This document shows, one piece after another, positions 27,826 through 36,613 of a stretch of 64,000 nucleotides of DNA; position 1 is the first letter of the stretch; the number at the start of each line of letters is the position of its first letter. The notes beneath the pieces are model-generated. The model saw nothing but the letters and a program-made list of their open reading frames with translations, was not told the DNA's origin and made no database searches. Made by a program: the position numbers and the translations under genes. Where the stretch lies: assembly GCF_944324505.1 (NCBI RefSeq), contig NZ_CALUWO010000001.1, forward strand, positions 248,001 to 312,000. Direction: 5' to 3'. Source of the stretch: an uncultured Desulfovibrio sp. (GTDB lineage: Bacteria > Desulfobacterota > Desulfovibrionia > Desulfovibrionales > Desulfovibrionaceae).

Positions 27826-28656
27826 CTACTTCTGGCCGCGGCGCTTGATGATGAGGCGGCTGGAGGCCTTGTTGCGGTCGCGAGTCTTGAAGCCCTTGGC
27901 AGGCATACCCCAGGGCGACACAGGATGACGACCACCGGAACTGCGGCCTTCGCCACCACCCAGCGGGTGGTCGATGGGGTTCATGGCAACACCACGCACC
28001 TTGGGACGACGGCCCAGCCAGCGGTTGCGGCCGGCCTTGCCCAGGGAGATGTTTTCATGCTGGATGTTGCCCACCTGGCCCACGGTGGCCGTGCAGGAGG
28101 CAAGCACCTTGCGCACTTCGCCGGAGGGCAGGCGCAGCAGGGCATACTTGCCTTCCTTGGCGATGAGCTGGGCATAGGTGCCGGCGGCGCGGCAGAGCTG
28201 GCCGCCCTTGCCGGGATACAGTTCCACATTGTGGATGACCGTACCCACGGGAATGCGGGCCATCTGCATGGCATTGCCGGGCTTGATGTCGGCGCCTTCG
28301 CCGGCAACGATCACGTCACCCTGGTTGAGACCCACCGGCGCGATGATGTAGCGCTTTTCGCCGTCGGCATAATGCAGCAGGGCAATGCGGGCGGTACGGT
28401 TGGGGTCATATTCAATATGCGCAACCGTGGCCTGGATGCCCAGCTTGTTGCGCTTGAAGTCGATGATGCGGTACAGGCGCTTCACACCGCCGCCACGGCG
28501 ACGGCTGGTCACGCGGCCGCGATTGTTACGACCGGCCTTCTTGGTCAGGCCGACAGTGAGCGACTTCTCGGAGGTCGACCGGGTGATTTCCTCGAAATCG
28601 GAAACCGTCTGGAAACGACGCCCGGCGGAGGTCGGTTTCAGCTTGCGGACAGCCAT
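27826..28656 (-). CDS. rplB: 50S ribosomal protein L2
   Basis: L2 is needed for subunit association and peptidyl-transferase activity. The 276-aa protein has [35 protein letters not shown] and the catalytic-centre loop [20 protein letters not shown]. It follows rplW by 2 nt. Confidence 0.98.
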   Translation of the reverse strand: MAVRKLKPTSAGRRFQTVSDFEEITRSTSEKSLTVGLTKKAGRNNRGRVTSRRRGGGVKRLYRIIDFKRNKLGIQATVAHIEYDPNRTARIALLHYADGEKRYIIAPVGLNQGDVIVAGEGADIKPGNAMQMARIPVGTVIHNVELYPGKGGQLCRAAGTYAQLIAKEGKYALLRLPSGEVRKVLASCTATVGQVGNIQHENISLGKAGRNRWLGRRPKVRGVAMNPIDHPLGGGEGRSSGGRHPVSPWGMPAKGFKTRDRNKASSRLIIKRRGQK

Positions 28657-28658
28657 GG

Positions 28659-28949
28659 TTACACTCCCTCGAAGAACTCGATTTTATCGCCCTGACGCAG
28701 GGTCACATAGGCCTTCTTGTAGCCGGGCGTACGACCCACCACGCGGCCCTGGCGCTCACGGTTGCCCGGAGCCTTGCGCACCACGTTGACGGATTCCACT
28801 TTCACATTGAACGCCTTTTCCACGGCCTGCTTGATTTCCAGCTTGTTAGCGCCGGGATGAACGTAAAAAGCCACCTGACCGGACACGTCCTTGAGCAGGG
28901 TGGTCTTTTCGGTCAGCAGGGGCTTGATAAGAACCTGAGTGTATTCCAT
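28659..28949 (-). CDS. rplW: 50S ribosomal protein L23
   Basis: L23 at the tunnel exit docks trigger factor and SRP. The 96-aa protein begins [18 protein letters not shown] and has [20 protein letters not shown]. It is 2 nt after rplD. Confidence 0.97.
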   Translation of the reverse strand: MEYTQVLIKPLLTEKTTLLKDVSGQVAFYVHPGANKLEIKQAVEKAFNVKVESVNVVRKAPGNRERQGRVVGRTPGYKKAYVTLRQGDKIEFFEGV

Positions 28950-28951
28950 GA

Positions 28952-29584
28952 CTACGCCCCTTTCTTCTCGAAGCGGGCCTGCACCGGGCTGACGGCGCCT
29001 TCCAGCAGCACCAGCTGCTTGTGACGCAGCACTTCCAGAACGCTGAGGCGATCCGGAGTGGTCAGGGTGAGACCGGGGATGTTGCGGGCCGAACGGCTCA
29101 GCGTTTCGTCGGCCTCGGGGGTCACGATGAGCGCCTTGGTCAGGCCCAGGGTGTCAGCCACCTTGGCAAAATGCTTGGTCTTGGCTTCGGGCAGCTCGAT
29201 GCCCTTGACCACCAGCAGGCTTTCATTGGCCAGACGGCTGGAAAGCGCCATCTTCAGCGCCAGGGCGCGCACCTTGCTGTTGACCTTGAAGCTGTAGTCG
29301 CGGGGCTGGGGGCCAAACACAATGGCACCGCCGCGCCACACGGGCGAACGATTGGAACCGGAACGCGCACGACCGGTGCCCTTCTGCTTCCAGGGCTTGT
29401 TGCCGCCGCCGGACACAAAGGCGCGGGTCTTGGCCATGTGGGTGCCGGCGCGCTTGGCAGCCATCTGGGCACGGACCACGAGATTGAGAATCTCGGGGCG
29501 GGCCTCCACTTCAAACACTTCGGGAGCCAGCGTCACTTCGCCGGCTTCCACCTTGTTCTGGTCATAGACTTTAATGGTAGCCAT
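28952..29584 (-). CDS. rplD: 50S ribosomal protein L4
   Basis: L4 lines the exit tunnel and in E. coli represses the S10 operon through its leader. The 210-aa protein has the basic loop GGNKPWKQKGTGRARSGSNR and GGAIVFGPQPRDYSFKVN. It is 10 nt after rplC. The long structured leader before rpsJ is a place where such feedback could act, though that is inference. Confidence 0.97.
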   Translation of the reverse strand: MATIKVYDQNKVEAGEVTLAPEVFEVEARPEILNLVVRAQMAAKRAGTHMAKTRAFVSGGGNKPWKQKGTGRARSGSNRSPVWRGGAIVFGPQPRDYSFKVNSKVRALALKMALSSRLANESLLVVKGIELPEAKTKHFAKVADTLGLTKALIVTPEADETLSRSARNIPGLTLTTPDRLSVLEVLRHKQLVLLEGAVSPVQARFEKKGA

Positions 29585-29594
29585 GCTGCTTCTC

Positions 29595-30224
29595 CTACTG
29601 CTTGCGGATCAGCACCAGCCCGTTCTTGGGGCCGGGCACGGAACCTTTGACCAGAATGACGTTGTCTTCGGGACGCACGTCAACAATCATAAGGCCCATT
29701 TCCGTCACGGTTTCATCGCCCCAGTGGCCAGCCATCTTGCGGCCCTTGAAGACGTGGCCGGGGAACGTGTTGTTACCCACGGAACCATTGTTACGGTGCA
29801 CCTTTTCGCAGCCGTGGGTGTCCTTGGAACCGGCAAAGTTCCAACGGCGCATACGGCCCTGATAGCCCTTACCGATGCTGGTGCCGGTCACCTTCACCTT
29901 GTCGCCGGCGGCGAACATTTCCACGGTGAGCTGCTGCCCGGCTTCCATTTCCGGCGCGCCCTCGAGGCGGATTTCGCGCAGGTGGCGGTACAGGCCCGTG
30001 CCGGCCTTGGCGAAATGACCGCGCATGGCCTTGCTCACGTGCTTTTCCTTGGCGTCGGTCAGCGCGATCTGCAGCGCGTTGTAGCCGTCCTTTTCCACCG
30101 TTTTCACCTGGGTGACGGGGCAGGGGCCAGCCTGAATCACGGTCACGGGCACAGCGGCACCGTCACCGGCGAAAATACGGGTCATGCCAAGCTTGCGACC
30201 CAAAATTCCCATTTTCTCAGCCAT
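29595..30224 (-). CDS. rplC: 50S ribosomal protein L3
   Basis: L3 starts large-subunit assembly and reaches the peptidyl-transferase centre. The 209-aa protein has [20 protein letters not shown] and [13 protein letters not shown], then [20 protein letters not shown]. It begins 12 nt after rpsJ. Confidence 0.98.
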   Translation of the reverse strand: MAEKMGILGRKLGMTRIFAGDGAAVPVTVIQAGPCPVTQVKTVEKDGYNALQIALTDAKEKHVSKAMRGHFAKAGTGLYRHLREIRLEGAPEMEAGQQLTVEMFAAGDKVKVTGTSIGKGYQGRMRRWNFAGSKDTHGCEKVHRNNGSVGNNTFPGHVFKGRKMAGHWGDETVTEMGLMIVDVRPEDNVILVKGSVPGPKNGLVLIRKQ

Positions 30225-30236
30225 GACTGCCTCTCA

Positions 30237-30554
30237 CTAGAGCTTGATTTCAACGTCCACGCCAGCGGGCAGAGAAAGCTTGCCAAGCGCGTCGACGGTC
30301 TGCTGCGTGGGTTCAAGAATATCCATAAGCCGCTTGTGGATGCGCATTTCAAACTGCTCACGGGACTTTTTGTCCACGTGCACGGAGCGCTGGATGGTGT
30401 ACTTATGGATGTTGGTGGGCAGAGGAATGGGTCCCGCCACACCAGCACCGGTATTGCGCGCCGTGTCCACGATTTCCGCAACGGCTTTGTCCAGAATGCG
30501 GTAATCGTAGGCCTTGAGCTTGATCCGAATGCGATCGCTGCCAACTGTCGTCAT
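30237..30554 (-). CDS. rpsJ: 30S ribosomal protein S10
   Basis: S10 is a head protein that also joins antitermination complexes as NusE. The 105-aa product has [18 protein letters not shown] and [20 protein letters not shown]. It is the first gene of the operon; GGAG precedes the ATG, and a leader of about 490 nt lies upstream. Confidence 0.98.
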   Translation of the reverse strand: MTTVGSDRIRIKLKAYDYRILDKAVAEIVDTARNTGAGVAGPIPLPTNIHKYTIQRSVHVDKKSREQFEMRIHKRLMDILEPTQQTVDALGKLSLPAGVDVEIKL

Positions 30555-31053
30555 GTTGCCTACTCCGTTTGAAAAAACATCCCGCGCCGGTTGGGTGCAA
30601 CGCAGGTTCCTTCACAAACACACACGAGCCAGAAGAGGCCCGATGGGCCGCCTACCCCGGCGGACATCATTTGGGCAACGTAAGGGGGGCGCTTCATGCA
30701 GCGCGCATCACAGGAGCCGGCGAACCGGCAAATCGGAGGAGTGTGGACGCCTGAGCGTGCCTGCATCATCCGTGTGATGCTCCCCGGCGCAGCCCAGGCC
30801 TGTCATCGGCTGAAGCGATGACGAGGTGGTCCCGCAGGGTCACCAAATGGGGGAAACCCTCCCCCGTACCTTACAGCCCCGGGGCGTCGCACCTTGCGAC
30901 GGGATCCGTCTTCGGGCTGGAACGGCTCGACATTGTCCGGCATCTGGTAACGCCTGCACATGTCAAAGTCTCCGCCATGCGGAGATACAGCAGGACAGAC
31001 TCGATCTGCCCTTCCCTGCCGTCCAGGGATTACCTCGATTGAGGTAGTGGTAA
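30555..31053 (-). promoter_or_regulatory. Long structured 5' leader of the S10 operon
   Basis: No gene is supported here. Four short perfect hairpins are visible: 30763-30780 (GCATCA arms), 30802-30822 (GTCATCG arms), 30885-30901 (CGTCGCA arms) and 30969-30985 (TCTCCGC arms). There is also a dyad (TACCTC/GAGGTA, 31031-31046) right at the predicted transcript start. The leader is about 490 nt. It does not match RNase P, tmRNA or SRP RNA signature motifs. Confidence 0.6.
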
Positions 31054-31082
31054 ACTATAGCCATATGACCAGCGACCGTCAA
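31054..31082 (-). promoter_or_regulatory. Sigma70-type promoter of the S10 operon
   Basis: On the minus strand the -35 box TTGACG (31077-31082) and -10 box TATAGT (31054-31059) are exactly 17 nt apart. This is the best promoter match in the region and is oriented toward rpsJ. Confidence 0.8.
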
Positions 31083-31316
31083 GCCTTTTCTGCCTGACTG
31101 CCGCTGCCTGTGGCCGTGTGGGAGCTGTATAGCCGAGACGCCCGCAGGATGCAAGCCCTTTCTTGGTCCGTCCGCCTCGCCGGCCGGGCGCCGCGGTCAT
31201 GCGCCCGAGCCGTCCCGGGCGGCACAGGCGGCACGGGACAGGGCCGCAGGAAGGCTCCCCGTTCCGCGACCCGTACCATGCGCAAGTGCCCGCTGCCAGA
31301 CCGCACCTGATGCCCG
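31083..31316. other. Non-coding segment between ftsY and the S10 promoter
   Basis: These 234 bp follow the ftsY stop. They are GC-rich with several short dyads but no T-run terminator and no supportable reading frame. Confidence 0.5.
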
Positions 31317-33230
31317 TCAGGCCGTGCGGCTGCCCACCGGGGTACTCTGCCCCAGCAGGGCGCGGGCATAGTCCTCGCCGCTGAAGGGGCGCAGGTCTTC
31401 CAGTTTTTCCCCCAGACCCACAAAGGTGATGGGCAGATGCTCCTGCATGGCCACGGCGATGGCCACGCCGCCCTTAGCGGTACCGTCCAGCTTGGTGAGG
31501 ATAAGCTCGTCCACGCCGGCGGCCTCCTTGAAGAGCTTGGCCTGCGACAGGGCATTCTGTCCCGTGGTGGCATCAATGACCAGAACGGTGCGATGCGGCG
31601 CACCGGCATGCTTCTTGCCCAGCACCTGCCGTATCTTGGTCAGCTCCTCCATGAGATTGGTCTTGGTCTGGAGACGGCCGGCCGTATCCACAAAGAGAAT
31701 GTCCACCTTTTCGGCAAGGGCGCGGTCCATGGCCTCGTACGCCACGGAGGCCGGATCAGAACCGGCAGGACGACTGTGGAACAGGGCGCCCACGCGCTCG
31801 GCCCAGACCTGAAGCTGCTCGATGGCTGCCGCCCGGAAGGTATCCGCCGCCGCAATCATGACCTTCTTGCCCTGCATGCGGGCACGGTGCGCCAGCTTGG
31901 CAATGGTGGTGGTCTTGCCCACGCCGTTGACGCCGATGAAGAGCACCACTTCCGGCGGGTTGACGGCCGTGATGCGCCGCGTGGTCTGGAAAATCTCGGC
32001 CAGTTCGGCCATGAGCAGCTCGCGCACGTTCTCCGCACGGGTCACGCCGGCCTTGCGGGCACGCTCGCGGAGGCGCTGCACCAGCTCCAGCGAGGCATCA
32101 TAGCCCAGATCTGCCATGATAAAGAGTTCTTCCAGCTCTTCCCAGAAGGCCTCGTTCAGTTCGCCATGACTGGAAAAGAGCGCGTCCAGCCCGCGCGAGA
32201 ACTGCTCGCGGGTACGGGCAAGGCCCTGCGAAATCTTGAGGAAAAGCCGGCTGCGCTCGTCCTCTTCGTCTTCCATGTCCAGGGCCAGAGCCAGACGGTA
32301 CTGCAATTCGGAGCGGAAGTCCGCCACATAGCGGTAATCCATGCGCTCGGCCCACTGGCGGAAATCGTCCACAAAGGCCTGCGTTTCCTCCGGCGGGGCC
32401 TCCAGAGCGCGCAGCAGAAAGGTCAGGCGCTGCCACAGGGCATCGCCGGCCTCTTCCACACCATCAAGAATGATGGCCAGCCAGGCGGAAAGGCGCGGCT
32501 CGGCCTCGCGCAGGCGCAGGGTCAGGGATGCGGCCTCCTGGGCATCCAGACCAAAGGTTTCTGCCGGCGGCACGTCCTCGGGCGCCTCCGGCGCAGCAGA
32601 AGACACTTGCTGTGCGCCGTCCGGCTCCCGGACCGTTGCCTGCTCCCGGCTTTCTTCCGGTGCCTGCTCCCGGGCCGCCTGCGTTGCCGCCTGTGCCTCG
32701 TCCGTGGCACAGGGCGTCTCTTCTGCCCGGCCCTCTGCCGCTGCCGGTTCCACCGCCTGTTCCGACGAAGCCGGCTCCTCGACCTGCGCCAGCACCGCTT
32801 CCGCAACCGGTTCCGCAACCGGTTCCGTGGACGCCGCCTGCCCGGAATCCGCCTGCGCCTCTTCCGACGTCAGGGAAGACGGACCGACAGGTTCCTCTTC
32901 GGCCACCGCAGCCGCGGGAGCATCCAGCGGGCCTTCCCCGCCCTGTTCCGCAGCGCATGCGGGGTGCGCGTCTGCCCCGCTCTCCGCCGGGGACATCTCC
33001 GCCGGCTCGCCGGCCTGTGCCGCAGGCGCATCGTCCGCCGGCGCCGGGGGAACAGCCCCGGGTGCGGGCGCGCTGTCAGCCGCTCCCTCCCGGGCAGCAT
33101 CCCCTTCCGGAGACTCCGCCTGCGGGGCAGCGTCCGGCGCCTCTTCAGGCGCGCCGGCCTTTTTGTTCTTCGTTTCCTCATCGGCAGCGCCGCCGCCGAA
33201 CCATTTTTTGACTGCTGAAAAGAATCCCAT
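31317..33230 (-). CDS. ftsY: Signal recognition particle receptor FtsY with very long acidic A domain
   Basis: FtsY is the SRP receptor GTPase that brings ribosome-nascent chain complexes to SecYEG. The 637-aa protein begins with a membrane-targeting amphipathic helix (MGFFSAVKKWFGGG). An Ala/Glu/Pro-rich disordered A domain follows to about residue 225, including a small EPVA repeat. The NG GTPase domain fills the C-terminal 310 residues: GVNGVGKTTTIAKLAHR (P-loop), VDTAGRLQTKTNLMEEL (G3) and TKLDGTAKGG (G4/G5). E. coli FtsY is 497 aa, so the A domain is expanded. It follows the membrane protein gene by 6 nt. Confidence 0.96.
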   Translation of the reverse strand: MGFFSAVKKWFGGGAADEETKNKKAGAPEEAPDAAPQAESPEGDAAREGAADSAPAPGAVPPAPADDAPAAQAGEPAEMSPAESGADAHPACAAEQGGEGPLDAPAAAVAEEEPVGPSSLTSEEAQADSGQAASTEPVAEPVAEAVLAQVEEPASSEQAVEPAAAEGRAEETPCATDEAQAATQAAREQAPEESREQATVREPDGAQQVSSAAPEAPEDVPPAETFGLDAQEAASLTLRLREAEPRLSAWLAIILDGVEEAGDALWQRLTFLLRALEAPPEETQAFVDDFRQWAERMDYRYVADFRSELQYRLALALDMEDEEDERSRLFLKISQGLARTREQFSRGLDALFSSHGELNEAFWEELEELFIMADLGYDASLELVQRLRERARKAGVTRAENVRELLMAELAEIFQTTRRITAVNPPEVVLFIGVNGVGKTTTIAKLAHRARMQGKKVMIAAADTFRAAAIEQLQVWAERVGALFHSRPAGSDPASVAYEAMDRALAEKVDILFVDTAGRLQTKTNLMEELTKIRQVLGKKHAGAPHRTVLVIDATTGQNALSQAKLFKEAAGVDELILTKLDGTAKGGVAIAVAMQEHLPITFVGLGEKLEDLRPFSGEDYARALLGQSTPVGSRTA

Positions 33231-33236
33231 ATATCC

Positions 33237-34292
33237 TCACTTTCCGCTCTGCCGGCTGCCCAGTGCCTCAAGCACTTCGCGCAGGGCCACGGCGCAGCGT
33301 TCCACGCTCATGGCCCGGGCGGCACTGCCGGAATCACGCAGGGCTTCCCCCATGTCTCTGGCAGCTGCACCCAGCCGGTCAGCCCCCAGGCAGGGCGCCG
33401 CCTTTTCCAGCATGCGGCCCAGATGGCGCAGCCCTGTCAGCTCGTTATCCTCAAAAAGTCGCGTCAGCACCAGCGGTCCGCGCTCAAAGGTCTGCCGGAA
33501 CAGACCGGCCGTCACCAGCCAGGCATCGGGATGGGCCTGCAAGTGGGCGCGCCCGCGCGCCTCGTCAATGGCGGGCGGCCGCTCTTCCTGCGGCGGCACC
33601 ACCGCGGCGGGCCTGCCTGCCAGCGTCTGCGCACTGTCGGCAAAGCGCCGTACCAGGCTGGCATAGCGCCGCAGATTGGGGGCAGGACCGGGCGCGGCCT
33701 CCCGGCGGCGGTCACGCAGCCGCTGCCAGCATGCCGCAAGCCAGACGTACAGGCGTTGCGTGTCACCCCAGTACCAGAGCAGCAAAAGAAGGGCACCGCT
33801 CAGATAGACCAGCCAGAGGCAGGCCTGCAAGCGCACATGGCGCACCCCCTGGGCCACTTCCGCCTCGGCCGAACGGCGGGAAAGGTAGACCTCCACCTTG
33901 CCGATGACCTGGCCCTCCATGGAGAGCTGGCTCATGCCCTGCACCGCATGCTCGGTGATCTCGTCATCCCAGGGAACGGGTTCCCACAGATGATTGCGCC
34001 GTATGCCGTCAAAAAAGCCCTGCCGGGTCTGCACCATGATCCCGTAGATGCGCTCGTCTTCCATGAGGCTCATGACCACCGTGTGCATGCCCGGCTCGTC
34101 GCCGTCCCAGGCAGGCAGCGCCAGCAGGCCGGCCGCCAGAGCTGCGGCATGGCCCGCATCGCCGATAAGGCGGCCTTCCACCTCATGACGGATGGACGCC
34201 GTGCTCAGCACAAGCTGCAATATCACCAGCACAAGGCCCGCTGCCCAGACCCCCAGGGCGGACAGGCGACGCATCTTCCTTCTTTCCTTCAT
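33237..34292 (-). CDS. Two-TM membrane protein with periplasmic domain and HPt-like C-terminus
   Basis: The 351-aa product has a first transmembrane helix at about residues 10-30, a periplasmic domain of about 130 residues, and a second helix near 160-185, the layout of a membrane sensor. The cytoplasmic part ends in a helical bundle (TGLRHLGRMLEKAAPCLGAD) that resembles a histidine phosphotransfer domain. The position expected for the phosphorylated His appears to be Arg, so it may be degenerate. No kinase or response-regulator motif is present. It lies between murJ and ftsY in one minus-strand operon. Two in-frame ATGs (34292, 34274) are possible starts. Function is unknown. Confidence 0.8.
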   Translation of the reverse strand: MKERRKMRRLSALGVWAAGLVLVILQLVLSTASIRHEVEGRLIGDAGHAAALAAGLLALPAWDGDEPGMHTVVMSLMEDERIYGIMVQTRQGFFDGIRRNHLWEPVPWDDEITEHAVQGMSQLSMEGQVIGKVEVYLSRRSAEAEVAQGVRHVRLQACLWLVYLSGALLLLLWYWGDTQRLYVWLAACWQRLRDRRREAAPGPAPNLRRYASLVRRFADSAQTLAGRPAAVVPPQEERPPAIDEARGRAHLQAHPDAWLVTAGLFRQTFERGPLVLTRLFEDNELTGLRHLGRMLEKAAPCLGADRLGAAARDMGEALRDSGSAARAMSVERCAVALREVLEALGSRQSGK

Positions 34293-34316
34293 GGACAGTG
34301 TCCCGCTGTGACTCGT

Positions 34317-35978
34317 TTAGGGCTTCCGGCGGCCCATCTTCCGGCCCGTCCCGGGGCAGAAACGGCGCAGACGGTCTGCCAGCCGCCACAGGTCCGCATC
34401 CCCCAGCAGCAACAGGGTGCCGCCCCAGGCCAGCCCGCCGCCGGCAACGGACAGCAGCAGACAGCAGGCAACAGGCAGCCCGGCGCACAATTCCTGCACG
34501 CCCCAGGCCGCACCACCAGCCGCCAGTGCCCCCAGCAGCTGCATGCCGCAGAAGCCTGCGCCCAGCCAGGACGGTTCCCCGTCCACATGGGCACGGCTTG
34601 CCCGGCGCAGCAGGCGCCACAGCAGCCCTGTCTGCACGCAGAGCGCCGCACTGGCCGCCGCAGCCGCCATCCAGCCCTGCCGGGCCTCCGGCAGACTATG
34701 AATCAGAATGCCGCCCACCGCAAGCGTCAGCACCAGCACAGGAAGCGCGGTCAAGGCCGCAGCACGTTGCAGGCCTAGGGCATGACAGCCCGCCAGCAGG
34801 GTCCGGCTCATGGCGCAAGCCGGCAGGCAGCAGGCATAGGCGCACAGGGCAAGGCTGGCCGCCCCCACGGCCTGGTCCTGAAAGGCGCCATGCCCGAAGA
34901 GCGCGCCCACCAGGGGTTTGGCAATAACCATCAGCCCCACCATGGCCGGCAGGCAGCAACGCAGACTCCAGCGCAGGGCCTCGGCCAGCAGCCGGTGAAA
35001 ATCTTCCCCGTTGCGGTCCCGCACCAGAGCGCTCAGGCGTGGCAGGCTGGCCATGCCCAGACAGACGCCCACCAGTCCCAGCGGCAGTTCCAGCAGACGT
35101 TCCGCATAATAGAGGGCCGAGACCTCGCCGTCACCACACAGGGAGGCCGGCAGCATGGCCGCCAGCATGGCCAGCTGCGGCGCGGTGGCCCCCAGTACCC
35201 CCAGGGGAACGCGGGCCAGCAGGCGCCATGGCCCCGTGACGGCGGCACTGCCGCCGCTGACAGCTTTTGCCCGGCCTGCCCCGACCTGCGCCCGCAGCGC
35301 CCGGCGGGCCGCCCAGTCCTGCAAGGCCCATTGCGCGCAGCCCCCCAGACTCATGGCCGATGCCAGCAGCAGCGCCACCATCCAGGGATCCGGCCGGCGC
35401 ACCAGCGCCACCAGCGCCACGGCCAGAAACGTAAGATTGAACAGAACAGGCGAAAGGGCCGGCACACCAAAGCGCCCCAGCCCGTGCAGCACGGCCATGC
35501 CCAGCCCGGCCAGACCGGCCGTGAACACATAGGGCAGGCAGCAGCGCAGCAGCGTGGCGGCCTGCTCGCGTGCCGCGGCCTCCAGCCCCGGCGCCAGCAG
35601 CCCCATGAGGGGAACAGCCGCCAGCCCCAGCACCAGGCATAGCAGCAGCAGGGCCAGCGCCAGCCGCAGACCCAGCGCATGCACGGCCTGGCGCAGCGTC
35701 AGGGCTGTCCCGTCGCTACGGCCGCCCTCGCCGCGCACCAGCCCGGCCGTCAGCGTCATGGACAGACTGCCGTCCGCCAGCATGCGCCGGAACAGATGCG
35801 GCAGGCGCATGGCGGCCACCAGCACATCTGCCATGGGGCCGGTGCCCAGCAGCCAGGCGGTCATGGCGTCCCGCAGCAGCCCCAGCACACGTGACAGCAG
35901 GGTGCATGCCGCCAGCAGCGCCGCTGTGGACAAAAAGCCGCTGCCGGCAGCACGTTCACGAGGGAAAGACGTGGTCAT
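34317..35978 (-). CDS. murJ: Lipid II flippase MurJ
   Basis: MurJ flips the peptidoglycan precursor lipid II across the inner membrane. The 553-aa protein has about 14 predicted transmembrane helices and the MVIN signatures: STAALLAACTLLSRVLGLLR near the N-terminus, ADVLVAAMRLPHLFRRMLAD with the conserved Arg residues, and EVSALYYAERLLELPLGLVG. I use ATG 35978; a TTG two codons upstream also opens the frame. It follows queF by 30 nt. Confidence 0.95.
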   Translation of the reverse strand: MTTSFPRERAAGSGFLSTAALLAACTLLSRVLGLLRDAMTAWLLGTGPMADVLVAAMRLPHLFRRMLADGSLSMTLTAGLVRGEGGRSDGTALTLRQAVHALGLRLALALLLLCLVLGLAAVPLMGLLAPGLEAAAREQAATLLRCCLPYVFTAGLAGLGMAVLHGLGRFGVPALSPVLFNLTFLAVALVALVRRPDPWMVALLLASAMSLGGCAQWALQDWAARRALRAQVGAGRAKAVSGGSAAVTGPWRLLARVPLGVLGATAPQLAMLAAMLPASLCGDGEVSALYYAERLLELPLGLVGVCLGMASLPRLSALVRDRNGEDFHRLLAEALRWSLRCCLPAMVGLMVIAKPLVGALFGHGAFQDQAVGAASLALCAYACCLPACAMSRTLLAGCHALGLQRAAALTALPVLVLTLAVGGILIHSLPEARQGWMAAAAASAALCVQTGLLWRLLRRASRAHVDGEPSWLGAGFCGMQLLGALAAGGAAWGVQELCAGLPVACCLLLSVAGGGLAWGGTLLLLGDADLWRLADRLRRFCPGTGRKMGRRKP

Positions 35979-36008
35979 GCCCAAAAACAGCGCCCCGTGC
36001 CCCTTGCT

Positions 36009-36515
36009 CTAGGGACGGTGCGGGTCCGGTTCGTGCTTCCAGTCCTGGACCACGGCACGCACAAGGGCGGCGCGCTCGGCGGGCAGGTCCTTGTAATGCT
36101 CGGCAAAGACATGCAGGCGCGTGGCGCCGCGCGGCGCAAACAGGCCCTTGACGCGGATCCAGCAGGGTTCCAGCAGAGCATTGAGATCATCCAGCACCGT
36201 ATTGGTGATGGTTTCCATGAAGGACTGATGATTGCGGAAGGCAAACATGTAGAGCTTGAAGCTCTTGGATTCCACGCAGCGTTCGTCGGGAATGTACTCC
36301 ACGCTGATGGTGCCCATGTCCGGCTGCCCCGTCACCGGACAGAGGGAAGTAAATTCCGGAAAGCTGATACTGATGACGTAGGGACGACCGGGAAAACGAT
36401 TGGGAAAGGCCTCCAGCTGGGCAAGACTGGGGCCGCCCTGAGGTGTGGGCAGCTTGCCCGTGCCCAGGGCATGCAGGTGCGCCGTCTGGTCCTGGCTGTG
36501 GGTGGTCTGGGTCAT
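36009..36515 (-). CDS. queF: NADPH-dependent 7-cyano-7-deazaguanine reductase
   Basis: QueF reduces preQ0 to preQ1 in queuosine tRNA modification. The 168-aa product is the short unimodular type. Cys59 in SLCPVTGQPD is the thioimide-forming nucleophile and Asp66 the general acid, and ESKSFKLYM is the QueF signature segment. AGGAGG lies just upstream of ATG 36515; a longer in-frame start 26 codons upstream is rejected. It appears to head queF-murJ-membrane protein-ftsY and is divergent from the mogA-like gene. Confidence 0.95.
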   Translation of the reverse strand: MTQTTHSQDQTAHLHALGTGKLPTPQGGPSLAQLEAFPNRFPGRPYVISISFPEFTSLCPVTGQPDMGTISVEYIPDERCVESKSFKLYMFAFRNHQSFMETITNTVLDDLNALLEPCWIRVKGLFAPRGATRLHVFAEHYKDLPAERAALVRAVVQDWKHEPDPHRP

Positions 36516-36552
36516 GCTCTCTCCTCCTGGCGCGGAAGGCCGCGCCGCAGAC

Positions 36553-36581
36553 TTGTAACCCAATGTGCTTGCGGCTACAAT
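36553..36581 (+). promoter_or_regulatory. Sigma70-type promoter for the mogA-like/mqnP/darP unit
   Basis: TTGTAA (36553-36558) and TACAAT (36576-36581) are 17 nt apart. Transcription would start near 36588, about 25 nt before the ATG at 36614. Confidence 0.65.
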
Positions 36582-36613
36582 AGCCTGTTCCAATCACCCT
36601 GCGGGAGATCATC

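Noticed and set aside
30569..31053. Possible RNase P RNA, tmRNA or SRP RNA in the S10 leader
   Set aside because: None of the signature motifs (GAGGAAAGTCC of RNase P, the tRNA-like ends of tmRNA, the SRP Alu/loop sequence) could be found.
32300..33660. Long plus-strand Ser/Ala-rich frames opposite ftsY
   Set aside because: They mirror the repetitive A domain of ftsY in another frame and lack any motif.
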